A DNA stretch of 64,000 nucleotides from Acanthochromis polyacanthus (GCF_021347895.1 NC_067117.1:21508358-21572357), one strand, 5' to 3'; positions 50,120-64,000 are shown, numbered from the stretch's first letter. Notes: generated by a model not told the origin, from the sequence alone. Translations and numbers: made by a program.

Positions 50120-50445
50120 TTAAAGTTTACATTTGTGGATTTCAATAAAGTATCTTAATAATGATTAGAGAGGTTGGCATGAAATTTGACATACGTACGA
50201 TCCTGTTCCCCTCAAAATGAATTGTGATAAACTTGCTACTCCATTACATTTTCACCTAGAACTATCATCAGGTCAGATTTTAAACTTGCCCTATACTTTG
50301 GTGTACGACCAAATACTTGAAAAACTTTTGACGTTCCCATCAGTCTTAGCAACACATAGTGTAATGTTAATTAACAAATGTACTAAGATGGAGAAGATTA
50401 TACCTGCTAATCAGTTTGTTGCAAATGTCACTTTCCTGTTAGCAT
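50120..50445 (+). repeat. Teleost interspersed repeat B, copy 3
   Basis: The blocks AAAGTTTACATTTGTGGATT, GGCATGAAATTTGACATACG, TGTTCCCCTCAAAATGAATT, ATCATCAGGTCAGATTTTAA, GACCAAATACTTGAAAAAC, TTCCCATCAGTCTTAGC and TTATACCTGCTAATCAG follow repeat B order. This is the best-preserved copy and lies just 260 bp after copy 2 in the same orientation. Confidence 0.65.
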
Positions 50446-50454
50446 GACACAAAA

Positions 50455-52334
50455 GGTAAGAAACACAACTTTCAAGCTTCATTTAACAATTTATTTGTTT
50501 TACCTCCTGTTTAACTTTGACCTGCACACACTGCAGTTTTCCCTCTTCATTTACGTATTATTAATTGGCTGAACTATTGCCTTGTTAACAACTGAAGTGA
50601 TCATCTGACTGTGTTTCTTATTTACTGAACTGAATCCCTTTGCTGTGTTGCAACATCTCAACAATGACTTAAGTGGAGACATTGTTGTCATAACTACCAG
50701 TAAGACGTAAGTTGTAATAACATGGAATCTTTCAGTAGGAGGGAGGTGAGGTTCATTACTACATAGAAAAACAAAGAAAATTTGAAATTCCCCAGGCAGT
50801 AACTAACACTCCTCTGTCTTGAATTCCTCTTATATGCATGATCCAGTTCCAGTCAACCATGTGTTGCATATCAGCCTCTCTGTGAGGCAGCCAAGCTACT
50901 TGTCCCATCAGCGAGGCTTTCAAGACATATGGCCTGAACATCCTCTGCATTCTGACTTAACACTCAGCAGAAGACTGAGTAAAACGGGGTCAGTAGTTTC
51001 ACCGTGACAAAGGAAATCCCTTCTCTTTATTGGGTTTAACAGAAGGCTGCTAAAGTGTCTAATTCCTGTACTTTATCAGGGGATACATTAAGACAAGAAA
51101 CAAAGTCAAAGTGTGAGCTTTAGATGGTCTATCACTCGGACGAAAACAAGACAATAAGCTTTCTGGCAGCAGCGTGTCAGTTTAACAAGACTTTTTCCTC
51201 CTTTTACAGCTTCATTTTCAGTGCTCTTCTCAATGAAGGATTCTCTCACACTCTGTTTTCATACTTTCCTTCTTTATGTCCCCATTTCCTCTGTTCTGTC
51301 TGTCTGAGATTGCTGACAATTCAATGACCCATTTCAGTCGTAAATGAGTGCATAGATTTTTTTTTTAGTCATTTCTTTTTCAACCCAAAACCTCCTTCCT
51401 TCTTTCTCCATAGCCCCATTTTTCAGTCCAGATGCACAACGCATGGAGAAACACCGGAGATGCGTTTCCATGTGCCACAAGGGATGTCCACAATCCAATT
51501 CCCGTCAACCAGATGTCATATATCAACCTCTCTCTGAGGAAGCCACACTAAGAGAGAGAAAGGAAGCGAGGGAGGGAGCAGGGAGGAAAATGAGGAACAA
51601 AGGAATGATCAGGGAGGCTTTGGAAAAGCAGCAGGCAGCTTAATGTCAGACCCCACATGCTACACTACAAACAGACACACACAGTAGGATTGTAGAAATG
51701 GTGAGGATGTGGCTACTATCATTATGCAACGTCCCTACAATCTTCATTGTGATTTTTTTATTTTAATTTTACACTCACACAATCCTTGCCTTTACCATTC
51801 TCCTCCTTCATCCCTCTCGCCATCTCCAGGCATTCTCTGGTAAACAATAAAGAAAGTAATTTGTGGTGAACTCACTTTTCCATTGAGAGGCTTCCCATTG
51901 TGCTTTTGCTTTCAGGCTAAAACGCACCCTAAAGGTTGTCAGATGGGCTCATTATGATTTGTTGGTGCTGAGCCGAAGTCATCAGTCATAAAGAAAGGAG
52001 GGGGTTGGCTGGCAGTATGGCGAGATGGTGGTTGGATAGATAGCTAGATTAATGGACGGATAAATGACCCCAATACATCTGGTGTTAACATGCAACCGGG
52101 GTAATCAGAGTCTAATTAGATGGCGGAAAAATGCGTGAAAACCAGTTTTAAATTTGCTGGAAATCTCCAATGGCCAAATTATCCAAACAGCCTTATAAAA
52201 TAGTGAGAAGTGCATTTAACACTGTGATTGTATGTTTAAAGTGTTTGTGCAATGTGCTAAATTTGAGAAGCAATACACAGAGAGAAAAACAGAAATCAGA
52301 CTTAGAGTCTATTGCAGCAATTTCAGCAGCAGGT
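50455..52334. other. Non-coding stretch
   Basis: No gene is recognised. Two related 56-base segments (about 50840-50895 and 51497-51552) are about 77 percent alike by eye. The rest shows nothing clear. Confidence 0.4.
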
Positions 52335-52565
52335 CAGATGTTCGCAATCTTTACCATCTTGATTTAGCTCATTAGCATGCTAATTTTGCTAATTACCATG
52401 AAACACAAAAGATGTCTAAGGCTGTCAGTTAGGTCGGATACCAAAAAATTCAAAGTTGACTTGATGATAAATGAGAATCCATCAGAATCATTAAGCTCCA
52501 TTGTCTGTACGTCAGTTCAAATCCTGAGGGAATCCACAGAACATTTGTAGAGACAAAGTGGAACA
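52335..52565 (-). repeat. Teleost interspersed repeat B, copy 4 (inverted)
   Basis: GCTCATTAGCATGCTAATTT, TGCTAATTACCATGAAACAC, CTAAGGCTGTCAG, TTGACTTGATGATAAATGAG and CTGAGGGAATCCACAGAAC are the reverse complement of the repeat B order. The copy is fragmentary and diverged. Confidence 0.5.
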
Positions 52566-52679
52566 ACAAACATTGCTATAGTCAGGCCACTTGCATCAGG
52601 AGCTACTTAAAAACAGTGTGTTTCACCACCTGAGCTTCAATTGCATAAATTGTCTGGTATTTTGTGTGCCAAGTAAGAC

Positions 52680-52815
52680 AATCAAGCATCCCCTTTTGGC
52701 AACAGACTTCAATATGTATACCAGCTGTAGGACCAATATCTGGATGGACTTCCTCTGGGTGATCTAATTTCCTACCACAGTGAAAAGACATGCAGGTTGG
52801 GTTAATGGGAAAATC
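52680..52815 (-). repeat. Common teleost repeat fragment
   Basis: On the minus strand AACCTGCATGTCTTTTCACT, GTGGTAGGAAATTAGATCAC, CCAGAGGAAGTCCATCCAGA matches a very common teleost repeat segment (AACCTGCATGTCTTTGGACT, then GTGGGAGGAAACC.GAGCACC and GGAGGAAACCCACGCAGACA). The copy is diverged. I do not assign a class. It gives rise to the open frame 52603-53007 on the minus strand, which is not a gene. Confidence 0.5.
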
Positions 52816-55800
52816 TGAAGTCTGGTTGACTAATACTACACCATACTTACTGTATGTTGCATTAGACTCTAGTCTTCCACCAACCTGCACAGCATAATGG
52901 ATGGCTGCATGGATGTAAATATGTTCAAAGTATATCAGCTCCAGATTAACAATAAATGGGTGGCTGGATGGAGCGTGACGTGTAATAAATCTGAGATCTT
53001 GCTGCAAATGTATTCAGATGAATTCTGGACATCACCTTGACAACCCACAGGGGTGAAGTGTACTGCACACGACTCATTAAGATAATTACAAATTGATAAA
53101 ATAAAAGACAAGAGTTATGAATAATCGGTATGTAAAATAGATTGTGACAGTGAACGCAGCATCAAGTCAACGCTCATGAGCAACAAAATGTGGCTCGGCC
53201 TGATCTATCAGCTCAACTTAATTCAACTCGGAGCTCATATTCATATCTGAAATGAACATCAGGAAGACGACTGACAGCTAGTTAGGCTGAGAGGAGAACA
53301 GAGGAGAGATAGGTCTCTGTCAGTACACAACAATGACTGTAATTACTCCTTTCTCCCTCCTCCTCTATCACACTCAGTGTTCCTGCTTTTCTCTCCATTC
53401 CTGCCTTTTATCACCCTCTTCTTCCCTGTTTCCAGTCTGTCTCTGTGCTGGTGTCCTATTCATGTCTATGCTTTTCTGTTCATGGTTCAGGGCTTCTATC
53501 TGACTAAGATGAGTCCCTTGTGGCGCCATGAAGCGAGACAGAGAGGGGACGAGAAAAAAAATCTCATTAAAAAAGGGATCATCTGCTGTCAACTACCGGC
53601 CCGGCCCCAGTCGAGCTTGGACACAGAGAAAATACAAATGGCCAAGAAGGCCAGTAATTCGGATTGCTGCTCTTTCACTCGCTTTGTGTCAGTTGTGTAT
53701 TGGAGACAGTTGTTTCCTAAAGATGAAAGAATGAAAGGTCTCACAAAACAATGAAATGTGAGAAAATCTGCTGACAGAATTTACAGTCTTCAGTATTTTT
53801 CTTTGTTTTGCTTCCGTTACTTAATATACAATACAATATTAGACCACAGAAAACCTCCATGAGGACTGAATTTCTATCTGCAACAACCAAAAGTTTGCTG
53901 AAAAAGTGGCTTGTAAATGAGGAGAATTGTGTTTTATTTTTCTCTGAAAAGCAGCGAAGCCTAAAATAATTACTTGATTTGAAACACTGGTGGAAATTGG
54001 ACGCTTGATTAGATCTCATGAGAAACTGCATATTAGAACAGAGAAGAGGAGAGAGCTGTAATTGTATTTGGCCTGTAAATGATTATTTTCATTATCACTC
54101 AATTTGCTAATTACTTTTTTTTAACTTATTGATCAAGTTAAAGGAAAACCAAAATTGGAAATAGTGAGGGAGGCAGTCAAATATCGATATGAGAAGCTGA
54201 AAGCTGCAGACATTTAGTATAAGCTTTATCTCAGAGCGTTGAATGTGTAATATAAAGAACTAATAACAGTAATGATAGCTCAAAATAGTTCCACTCAACT
54301 GAAGTGTCTCAGTAGTCGGAGTCGTGGCAAAATGTTGCCATAAGTAAAAAGCCCAGGTGTAATAATAATAATAATATTTTCTGTAGTTCAAAAACTTTAA
54401 AATTATTCTGTGACTTGGGATCTACCACTGTGTGAAAGTCTGTTATTTTATTTACTCCCTTTTAAAAAATAAATCTGCTGGACAGTCAAGTAAAAGAGTG
54501 AACATGAGTTTAAGTCATATTCATGCTTCCTGAGGCAAAAAAAAAAATACAACAAAATGAAATAATCTGCAAATATAGTCTAATTTAATAACATTTTAAA
54601 ATGTATAGTCAATTCAATAAATTTTAGTGATCTATTTTTGAAAATAAATTAATAATTTTATTAAACAGAATTCATCAGTGTAGTTAAATTTGTATTAAGT
54701 TCAAGCTCAGTATTTAAATGTATGCTTTTTTGTAATTAAATATGGAAATAAATTAAATTTTCATTTCTGTGTTAAATATATATATTTTTTCCCCAGTTGG
54801 AGAGACATCATGGTCCCCTGTCAATCAGCTACTGTAGATAAAAAAATATTTTGGTAAACATAACCATCGCAAAGAGGGTTAAAGAAGATGAGAGTGTGTT
54901 TACATCTCTATACCACAAATAGACAAAGGATTGGTTTGTCCTCATGAGGATTACAGTCTATATTATTTCTATTTAACTTCAGTGCTGTGGCACTTTGACT
55001 CTTTCCCTCAAATGCAATTCACAAAGGCTGTCCTGTTATAATTCCTTATTCTTCGTTTTACGGATCATAACTCTTCACTAGAAAGTGATAATTAACTGCA
55101 AAGTCAAACTACAAAAACAGAGAAGAAAGAGCTTGTGCTCTAACCAAAAATAATCCAAATGTGCCTTGCTGCCCTATTTTTTCCAAATGATACTATTCAC
55201 ACCACTTGCATTGCAAATATTCACCTGAAAAAGGTTGCCTCATCCCTAAAAATATATTCCTTTCCCAAACTCAGCACTCATTAGCTTAAATTAAAGTGAG
55301 GATGCCTTTTGCACTACAAAGGTTGAAAACATGAAGATGTAAATCAATGCGAAAGTGAAAAGGGGAGATCAAGAGAAGAAAAAAAAACAGCATGAAGACA
55401 GAGAAAGAGGGACTTCAAAGTGCTGCTGTGTGGGGGGAAAAAAATCATTCCTTCTGGTGATGGTGCAACAGGTCAGCAGCCAATTTGCACCATCTGAGTG
55501 CAAAACAGATACGATCACACACTTTCTCTCACCAGCTAATTCCTCTTTCTCTGGTTTTCTCATAAAAAGCAGCTGTAAGGAGTTAAATCTGCTGAAATAC
55601 TCTGCCGCTGCATCTTCTCAAGCTCATCCAGTGATGATTTGACCTCTGCTCCCACGGTGTCTCTAAGTCAAGCCTGATTTCCTTTACATCAAAACCCCAC
55701 CCGTGTGAGGCGCTCTGCTCAGACACTCCTCTAAGGTGGTTTAATCGGAGAGGACGTCTGAATAAAGCCAATGTATTTTATGGTTTTGGCAGAGAGCAGG

Positions 55801-57234
55801 CTTCCACAGAGACCGTATCTTGTTCCCACCTACATCTTGAATCCTCTCGGTTTCCTACTGGACACTGTAAAGAGCTCCAGACAGACCTGAATGCCTGAAT
55901 AGCAGAATAATCCCGTGTGGCTCACTGAATCCAATCTAGCACATTAATGCGAGTTGATCAGGACAGCCAACCTGCACCTTCCCTTAGAAACGGCTCTCTA
56001 AAAGGTAGAAGTACATGGAGCGCATGTGGCCCAGTTAATATTAGCAGTTGGAAGAAGAGAGACGGAGCAGAGGTCAGATAAGTTTTACTCTGTGTGTTTG
56101 TGAGTCAGTGTATGCATTTGTCTATGCATGTGTGTGTATGCACCATATGGAGAACGAATTAGACGCCACACAAATCAGTGGAAAGTCTGGTGCATTGAGC
56201 AGAACTGGCCTTGGATGCTTCCTCAGCTCAGGGATTTCAACAATGCGGAGAGGAACTATCTATACCTGCCAGCACTGTAAGACTGTTGTGTCAAGGCAGG
56301 ATGTTCTGTTCAGCATTTTGAAAATGGAAACGAACAAGTCTTTACTTTAATCTGACAGTTGGAAGTAAAATATATTAATCACAAAGCCAGGTAGAGTGGT
56401 GTTAGGTATCTTCTACTTCTTCTTCATGTATTCCATGAGTTTTATGCCATTTAGTTCCTCCCAATGCTAAAGAATATTAAAACACAGCATAAACATAAGA
56501 ACTTATAAAAGAGAAGGTGGCAACTGCAAACAGTGCACATCCCACGCAGCAGCTCAGAAGAGGACCTCATATTATGCCGACATTCACTCAACCACAACTC
56601 TAGTTTAACCTTATTTTTCCATTAAGGAGCTAAAAACTATCTCCCAAAAGAAATAGATTGATGCCTTCGCAATTCAAGCCTATTTCAGGACAAAACTGCA
56701 GTGAAGTGGGATGACTCACGGCACAAAGACTGTCACAACTATCACTGAATAGCTGCCATGACGCAAAAGTGGAAAAAGAAAAGAGCAGAGTGGGTGTGAA
56801 ATTGCACCAGCCTGAACTAAAGACATCACATTTTTCAGCTTGACGACAAGAAAAAGAACAGATACATTGTCATTAAGCCCCTAGACCTGAATATGTACAA
56901 AAGCTGAACAAGTAAAGACTAAATGAACAAGATGAAGGCCTTTATAATGAACCAATGATTATCCATGGATTCATGATGAGAGAATACACAAATTCAGGGT
57001 GCTCATTATAGTGATGAGGAATATCTTGTGCTTTGAAAATCTCTTTCTCAGCAAAAAAACTAAAAACAAGGGGAAAGAGTTAGAATAGCTCTGTCCAAGG
57101 GTAAGAACTTGCGCCAACCCAAAGAAGTCTAAGTCTTAATAGTTACCTGTCAACGTCAAAGTGACCACCACCTTGGATTTACACTGCGGCTTCTCTACAG
57201 TAGGAAGAAACAAGACATAAGGGGCTAATTTGTG
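52816..57234. other. Non-coding stretch
   Basis: No gene is recognised. The part 54100-54800 is very A+T-rich, with an (AAT)n patch at 54360-54375. Open frames such as 53377-53754 and 55355-55642 have no family match. Confidence 0.4.
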
Positions 57235-57400
57235 AGCTACAGGGGTGCTTGTAAGTTGATTTTATTACCTTGGGACCAGGCCTGGTGCTAAGCTAAGCAA
57301 ACCAGCTTCTGGCAGTAGATCTGTATTAACCATACAGACATAGAATTACTATTCTTATCCAACTTTCTGCAAGGAAGCGAATACAAAATATAAACATCTG
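57235..57400 (-). repeat. Teleost interspersed repeat A, copy 3
   Basis: GGTGCTAAGCTAAGCAAACC, AGCTTCTGGCAGTAGATCTG, TATTAACCATACAGACATAG, ATCCAACTTTCTGCAAGG and AAGCGAATAC match repeat A read in the opposite direction to copies 1 and 2. This copy keeps the GCTAAGCTAAGC core. Confidence 0.65.
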
Positions 57401-58019
57401 GCAGTCTCCTGCATAAGAGAAAAAAAAGGTATTTATGCAAGTTTTAAACTGCAAAACTTACTGGATTGTGTCCATTGTTCCTGCTATGGAACAATGCAAC
57501 TGTGTTTGCTCAGGCACCTAGAAAAACAGGGAATTGGCTTCCAGTACAAGTGACCTTGTAACTGACTAGGCAAACACATCTGCAAAGTGAAGTGAGCTCA
57601 GGAGAAAAGTTGAAGCAGTGTTTGCTTGCAATAACAAGGTCCCTCTATTGGCCAGTTTGGTAAAAACAAAAAAAAATTAGATAAAATGCAGTTGGGTACA
57701 GAGTTAAAGTGGTATGACCGAAACCATTCCTGAAGTTAAAGAATAAGACAATAACTTTTCCATTTGCAAAAGAATATGCAACAGAGAGGCAGTAGATTTA
57801 GGAGATGTCTGTTACTATCAGATGATTTCATACTCAACCTAGATGACCTGACGGTAGGAAATTTGTATAAAGAAAGCAAAGACACGCCATGTGTCTGAGG
57901 TCTGGGGCTGTTTTTCTTATAGCGGTGCAGATGATGGTGCATGTACTGACAAAGTCACGAACTCTGAAGTATAAAGGGATATATTTTGAATGAAAACTTA
58001 CGGAACTTGGGCTAAAAAT
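57401..58019. other. Non-coding stretch
   Basis: No gene is recognised. The end of this stretch may be part of the Tc1-like relic that follows. Confidence 0.35.
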
Positions 58020-58024
58020 TAAAG

Positions 58025-58345
58025 AGGATCTTTCTGCAGCCCAAGAGAAAATCAGATGCTTAATGATCCTCCCAGAGCCCTGACCTCAATCCCATAGAGC
58101 ACCTATGGGATACCATTGGGAAAAAATATCAGCTCGATGACCCTTTAGTGTGGACGGACTGAAAGACTTGCTGCATGAAACATGGGGGAAAATTTCAGAA
58201 CAGATGCAGATTACACACACTGGTTGATTCAAAGCCCAGATGTTGTCAAGCAGTTCTGAAAACTAACGAATGGCAAACTAAATAATAAAATGCTGTAACG
58301 GTGGACTTTCGTGAACCACTACTGGGTGTCTAAATATTTTTTTGT
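58025..58345 (+). pseudogene. Tc1-like transposase C-terminal relic
   Basis: At 58073-58114 the translation QSPDLNPIEHLWDT is the hallmark block around the final catalytic glutamate of Tc1-like DD34E transposases. It is followed by IGKKYQLDDPLVW and a premature stop. Later, in another frame, CCQAVLKTNEW resembles the end of the protein. The trailing GGTGTCTAAATATTTTTTTG resembles the end of such elements (CAAATACTTTTG...). The frameshifts and stop show it is dead. The upstream catalytic parts were not found. Confidence 0.65.
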
Positions 58346-59800
58346 CCTAATTTTTAAATGCATATCTATTATTTTACAATTCAAAACCCAACATGCTATA
58401 TATTTTTTAACTGTTTCCTTTACTAATATGCTGTCTTTTTAAAAAGCAAATGCCATTTTCTTCGACATTTTGTGATGTAATACAATTAGATTCATGCATT
58501 TTTAACTCAGCCCACACATTTTCTGAGGCTACTGTAAAATAATCAGAAAAAGATGTTGCAAGAACATTCTATTTCTTTATATTAAACAAATCCCTTTAAT
58601 TTCCACCAAGCTTTAACTCCAAACAGAGGAGCATGAAAGTATCATGAGGCTCACACAATATATGACCAAAACAAAAAAGCAATTCATCTCTCAATGGCAA
58701 TTGTTCATTATCTCTTCACACTGGTTTTTCAGATTCATGGAATGAATTTCAATCAGCTTCCTGAATTACAATGACAGCAGTCCTGCATCAGTGAATGAAT
58801 GCATTCTGAAATATGATCATGACAGATGCCCACAAAGTCACAGGACCTAAACTAGTCTCCCCCTACTCTGCCAGGCTAACCTATGGACTGAAATAAGTCC
58901 CACATGTGCACCTTTGGCAGGAGCACGACCTTATTAACCCCAAACAAGGCCTATGCTGAGTCTTGCTAATGACACCTCCCGCCCTTCCTCAGCCCAAGCT
59001 CGTCTGGTTCAATGATGGCTAACTGACAGTCATGCTCTGCACACACAAACAAACATACCTCATTATTGGGCATGGACACACAAACACACTCTGGACCTGC
59101 GGAGGCAGGTTGTGTGTTGATAAGGAGGAGGTCAAACAACAGATGGCAGCCAGAGGATTAGCGAAACTTTGTCACAGTCAACTTCTAGTTAAACACAGCA
59201 AAGACACAAACTTGTACACTGCACTGCTGCTGCGCTGTAGAACTCTCCATTATTTTAGCTTCATGAAGGAAATTCACACATGACATCATATTTCAATTTA
59301 TTAAAAAAACAGATTCAACTGCAGTAGCAGGGTCATCAGTTCTTACCAAATTCTCAACCTCAGTGCTTCTGAGTCTGATGATTTAATGCTTTTTTGCTCC
59401 ATTTTTGTGAAATATTGTAAAGTGAAGGCCTCCAAAAACATTAAAAATGAAATAATCTGATAACAGACCACGACTTGTGGGTTAAAATTTAACCATTTAC
59501 AAAGATTACAAGACAAAAAGGTGGAGAACAAGTTCATTGCCACTAGCTACTGCTATAATTCCATTTTTTATTTTTTTTTGCTGGAACATTATTAAATACA
59601 AACATATGACAAAGGGAAAAAACAGAGGAGATTAAAGCAAGAAGAGTAAATGTGCAAAATGAATCAGTTATACTAGCTTTTCAACTGGATAGCTCTAATA
59701 GCCTCTGATAACAAAATCAATTATGTAGTTAGAGATCAGATAAGAAAAAAAAAAATCAGTAATGCAGTTATTTAGCCAGCAGAGGAAAACAGCTGGAATA
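58346..59800. other. Non-coding stretch
   Basis: No gene or clear repeat is recognised. Confidence 0.4.
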
Positions 59801-59802
59801 TA

Positions 59803-60110
59803 CACTACTGTTCAAAAGTTTGGGGTCACTTAGAAATTTCCTTATTTTTGAAAGAAAAGCAGTTTTTCCAATGAAGAGAACATTAAATTTATCAGAAATA
59901 CAGCCTATGCGTTTTTAATGTGATGAATGACTATTCTAACTGGAAATGGCTGCTTTTTGTGTTCTAATGCTACATTGTGTTAGCTAATCGTGTTCAAAGG
60001 CTAACTGATGATTAGAAAACCTTTGTGCATGTTAGGACATGAATACAAGTGTGACTTTTCATGGAAAACATGAAATTGCCTGGGTAACCCCAAACTTTTG
60101 AACAGTAGTG
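59803..60110. mobile_element. Tc1-derived MITE, 308 bp
   Basis: The ends are inverted repeats: CACTACTGTTCAAAAG and on to TTTGGGGT at the left, and the reverse complement at the right (CCCCAAAC.. to CAGTAGTG). The left end follows a TA (59801-59802). The expected right TA is CA, a single change. The subterminal sequence and the TTCAAAAGTTTGGGGTCAC end match a widespread vertebrate Tc1-like family, of which this is an internally deleted, non-coding copy (full copies are about 1.5 kb and encode transposase). The match to the family is from memory. Confidence 0.8.
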
Positions 60111-60112
60111 CA

Positions 60113-61690
<1,578 letters not shown>

Positions 61691-61694
61691 CAAC

Positions 61695-62350
61695 AGGGAT
61701 GGTAATGATTAATTGTTAATCGAATAACTGCCATTGATGTTTTAATCGACTGAAAATATATTAACTGATCAGGCAGGATACAAGGGAGGTCAAAAAATAT
61801 ATTGTGAAGCTGCTGTAGTATCCATTTGTGCCACCAGGTGGAGACTCATGGGGTTTAATGAGATGGAGTTACAGGTGTGTTTGCCGACCATCCGTAAGCA
61901 TTGCAAAGACCAAGCGCTCCTCACTGCTAACTGTGGCCATTGTGTTGATGAACTCTGCATCATAAAGTTGGGAAAGATGGTGTCTGGCTGATGTTTGTAT
62001 TAGATAGCTACCTGAGGATCATGCTAACGCTAAGGTAGAATTTTCAAGCACTAATATTGGCCGACAGAGTGTCGGTTAGCATGGAGCAGCTGTAGCTGCA
62101 TTCTGGAACAGCGGTTATTTGTTTCCAACAACATTCAAACAAAAGTGATGAAGTGTATTAACATTCGGTTCTGAGCATAAATACACTTTAGGAGTGGCAG
62201 TAAACACTGAGAGACTTCCTGGACTAATAAATGGATGCATCAGTATCTGTGGATGTCTGTTCCAGCTGAGCAGATGTTTCCAGCAGCTGGACTCCTGTTA
62301 ACTACAGTAAACAAGTTGATTCCTCATTTAGATCAGATGAGAGGATTATT
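61695..62350. repeat. Possible hAT-type non-autonomous element
   Basis: It starts CAGGGATGGTAATGATTAAT and continues with a TTAATCGAATAACTGCCATTG block, then TTTTAATCGACTG. This start matches hAT-like repeats of fish as I remember them. The following GCTAACGCTAAGG, AGCATGGAGCAGCTGTAGCT and GGATGTCTGTTCCAGCTGAG blocks may belong to the same element. The far terminus (CCATCCCTG) was not found, so it may be truncated and the right limit is a guess. Confidence 0.35.
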
Positions 62351-62826
62351 TTGATATCAAACCACTGTGAAGAGAATATTAACGTTACAGGTTATTTACT
62401 GTGAAAGACTGCAGCTTGTTGGCTGTGTTTAATAGTTTGGATTGTGTCGGGTTAACGGCATATACAATAACTGAAACCCTTATTTCTTTATTATTTAATT
62501 TATATTTCAAGTAACATCTTAAGATTTTGTAGTATACATTGTGTATCAGTGGATTTATCAACATATGAAAAGACATCCTCTGTATTTCATAAATTTCAAC
62601 ATTTTATTGCCTATTAATTCCAAGGTCAAATATTGGTTGCATAAATTGCTTAAGATGTGCATTCTAATGCATAAAATTAACATAGATCTTTAAAAATGGA
62701 CCACCAATCTGTGGGTTAACTACTTGTAAAGTTATTTCCTAAAACAAAGCTGGGCACTGCAGTTTTTATTAAACATTTCTGTGAAGTAATACACACTGGC
62801 TGCGATAGTGAGTCTTTACAGCGCTA

Positions 62827-62830
<4 letters not shown>
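62351..62830. other. Non-coding stretch
   Basis: No gene is recognised. Sequence is A+T-rich. Confidence 0.35.

Positions 62831-62856
<26 letters not shown>
62831..62856 (+). repeat. (GT)n microsatellite
   Basis: Thirteen GT units directly before the MITE-like element. Confidence 0.9.
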
Positions 62857-63233
<377 letters not shown>

Positions 63234-63584
63234 TTTAAGTAGTTTGGTGTTTTTGGTTATTCACTGACATGTCAAATGTCTGAAAAGAAACCTGGAATTT
63301 TATACAAAGCAGGAGTTAACTGCTATTTAGTTAAACTTAGAACAAAATGGGGAAAATTGGGGAAACAACTAAACTGGATCCATTCAAAGATAACAAATCC
63401 AACCTACCAATGCACTTAAAACTCACATATTAACATTTTACTCCTTGTTTGCTCAAAATGTGTAAAAACTCTATTTTTACCACACCAGGTTAGTATGTTA
63501 CCGGGGGTTATGTAGGGTTACGAGAGACAATTGTTTGTCCAAGAGTCTTGCTGCCAGGCAACCAGAAACAACTCGAGCCATTTT
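63234..63584. other. Non-coding stretch
   Basis: No gene is recognised. Confidence 0.4.
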
Positions 63585-63700
63585 TCACTGCTTCTAGTCT
63601 AGTAACTGGTTGTGGGTTGTGTTTTCAAGTTTAGCACACAGCCATGAGAGTGGTGTCTCCCCTCAATTCGGCCATCCTTTAGTGAAAAAGCAAATTTTTG
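63585..63700 (-). repeat. Teleost interspersed repeat A, copy 4
   Basis: CACTGCTTCTAGTCTAGTAA, then TAGCACACAGCCATGAGAG, TGGTGTCTCCCCTCA and AAAAAGCAAATTTTTG follow repeat A in the 57.3-kb orientation (CTGCTTCCAGTCTTT, CACAGACATGAGAGTGGTATC, AGAAAGC.AATA). It is diverged and lacks the GCTAAGC core. Confidence 0.45.
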
Positions 63701-64000
63701 AAACCCCCTGAATTTGTCCAACAGTGAAGCTCTATGGCACTAAGGAAAACGATACAGACAAGACTGCTTAATAGGACCCATTTTTCACTGCTTTTGCTTC
63801 TTTCAGGTGATCTGTTATTACAAAATATACAGTTACTTTCAGTTGTTGCATTTTTGCAGAATGAATTCTGAAAATAACTGCAACCTCCTCAGCCGCTCTC
63901 ATCTTTGAAATACACGGAGTGTCACACAGAGTTGGAACAGAAATAGTGAGGCAACTTCTGCTGCAGCAGCATCCTCAACGACAGTGTAGCAAACACAGCA
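63701..64000. other. Non-coding stretch to the window end
   Basis: No gene is recognised. Confidence 0.35.

Noticed and set aside
52603..53007. 134-codon minus-strand frame
   Set aside because: Much of it overlaps a diverged copy of a common teleost repeat (52680-52815), so the frame is repeat-derived.

Overview
The window reads as nuclear DNA from a teleost fish, probably a percomorph. It is A+T-rich, poor in long open frames, full of (CA)n/(GT)n microsatellites, and carries many interspersed repeats that I recognise from ray-finned fish genomes (Tc1/mariner relics, a Tc1-derived MITE, LINE reverse-transcriptase fragments, and non-autonomous repeats rich in GCTAAGC or GCTAGCATG motifs). I found no complete protein-coding gene, no rRNA and no intact tRNA. 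The open frames longer than about 60 codons look like chance frames or transposon debris.

Layout. About 1620-2580 is a CpG-rich island, the best candidate for a gene promoter or first exon. A consensus splice donor on the minus strand at 2011-2013 suggests a gene running leftward out of the window, and a short signal-peptide-like frame lies on the plus strand. From 2.6 to 7 kb little is seen except a perfect 19-bp hairpin. At 6978-9835 sits the most striking object: a 2858-bp giant inverted-repeat (foldback) element with nearly identical arms, a 279-bp unique centre and a 6-bp target duplication (CTAAGC). Each arm carries a CRE palindrome, an NRF1-type palindrome and a TATA-like box. A mariner transposase tail relic follows near 10.4-10.6 kb and a tRNA-like SINE head near 13.1 kb. 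A cluster of six GATATC palindromes lies at 19.9-20.3 kb.

From 26 to 32 kb there are several transposon relics: a fish repeat near 26.3-26.8 kb, a Tc1-like element deleted internally so that its helix-turn-helix is joined in frame to its C-terminal end (27100-27775), and a rearranged transposon in which two copies of a transposase 3' end face each other (29105-29511). Further right are a LINE ORF2 tail (36.3 kb), a Tc1 catalytic-domain relic (40.2-40.5 kb), a LINE reverse-transcriptase relic with a damaged active site (46.3 kb), four copies of one teleost repeat (35.4, 49.6, 50.1 and 52.4 kb), four copies of another (18.4, 30.7, 57.3 and 63.6 kb), a second Tc1 relic (58.1 kb), a 308-bp Tc1-derived MITE (59.8 kb), a 248-bp (CA)n tract (61.0 kb) and a MITE-like element with telomere-like TTAGGG runs between two (GT)n tracts (62.8-63.2 kb).

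No pathway or operon is present. The region is best read as intergenic or intronic DNA next to one possible promoter, shaped mainly by DNA transposons at different stages of decay. Family names come from recognition by eye; no database search was possible.
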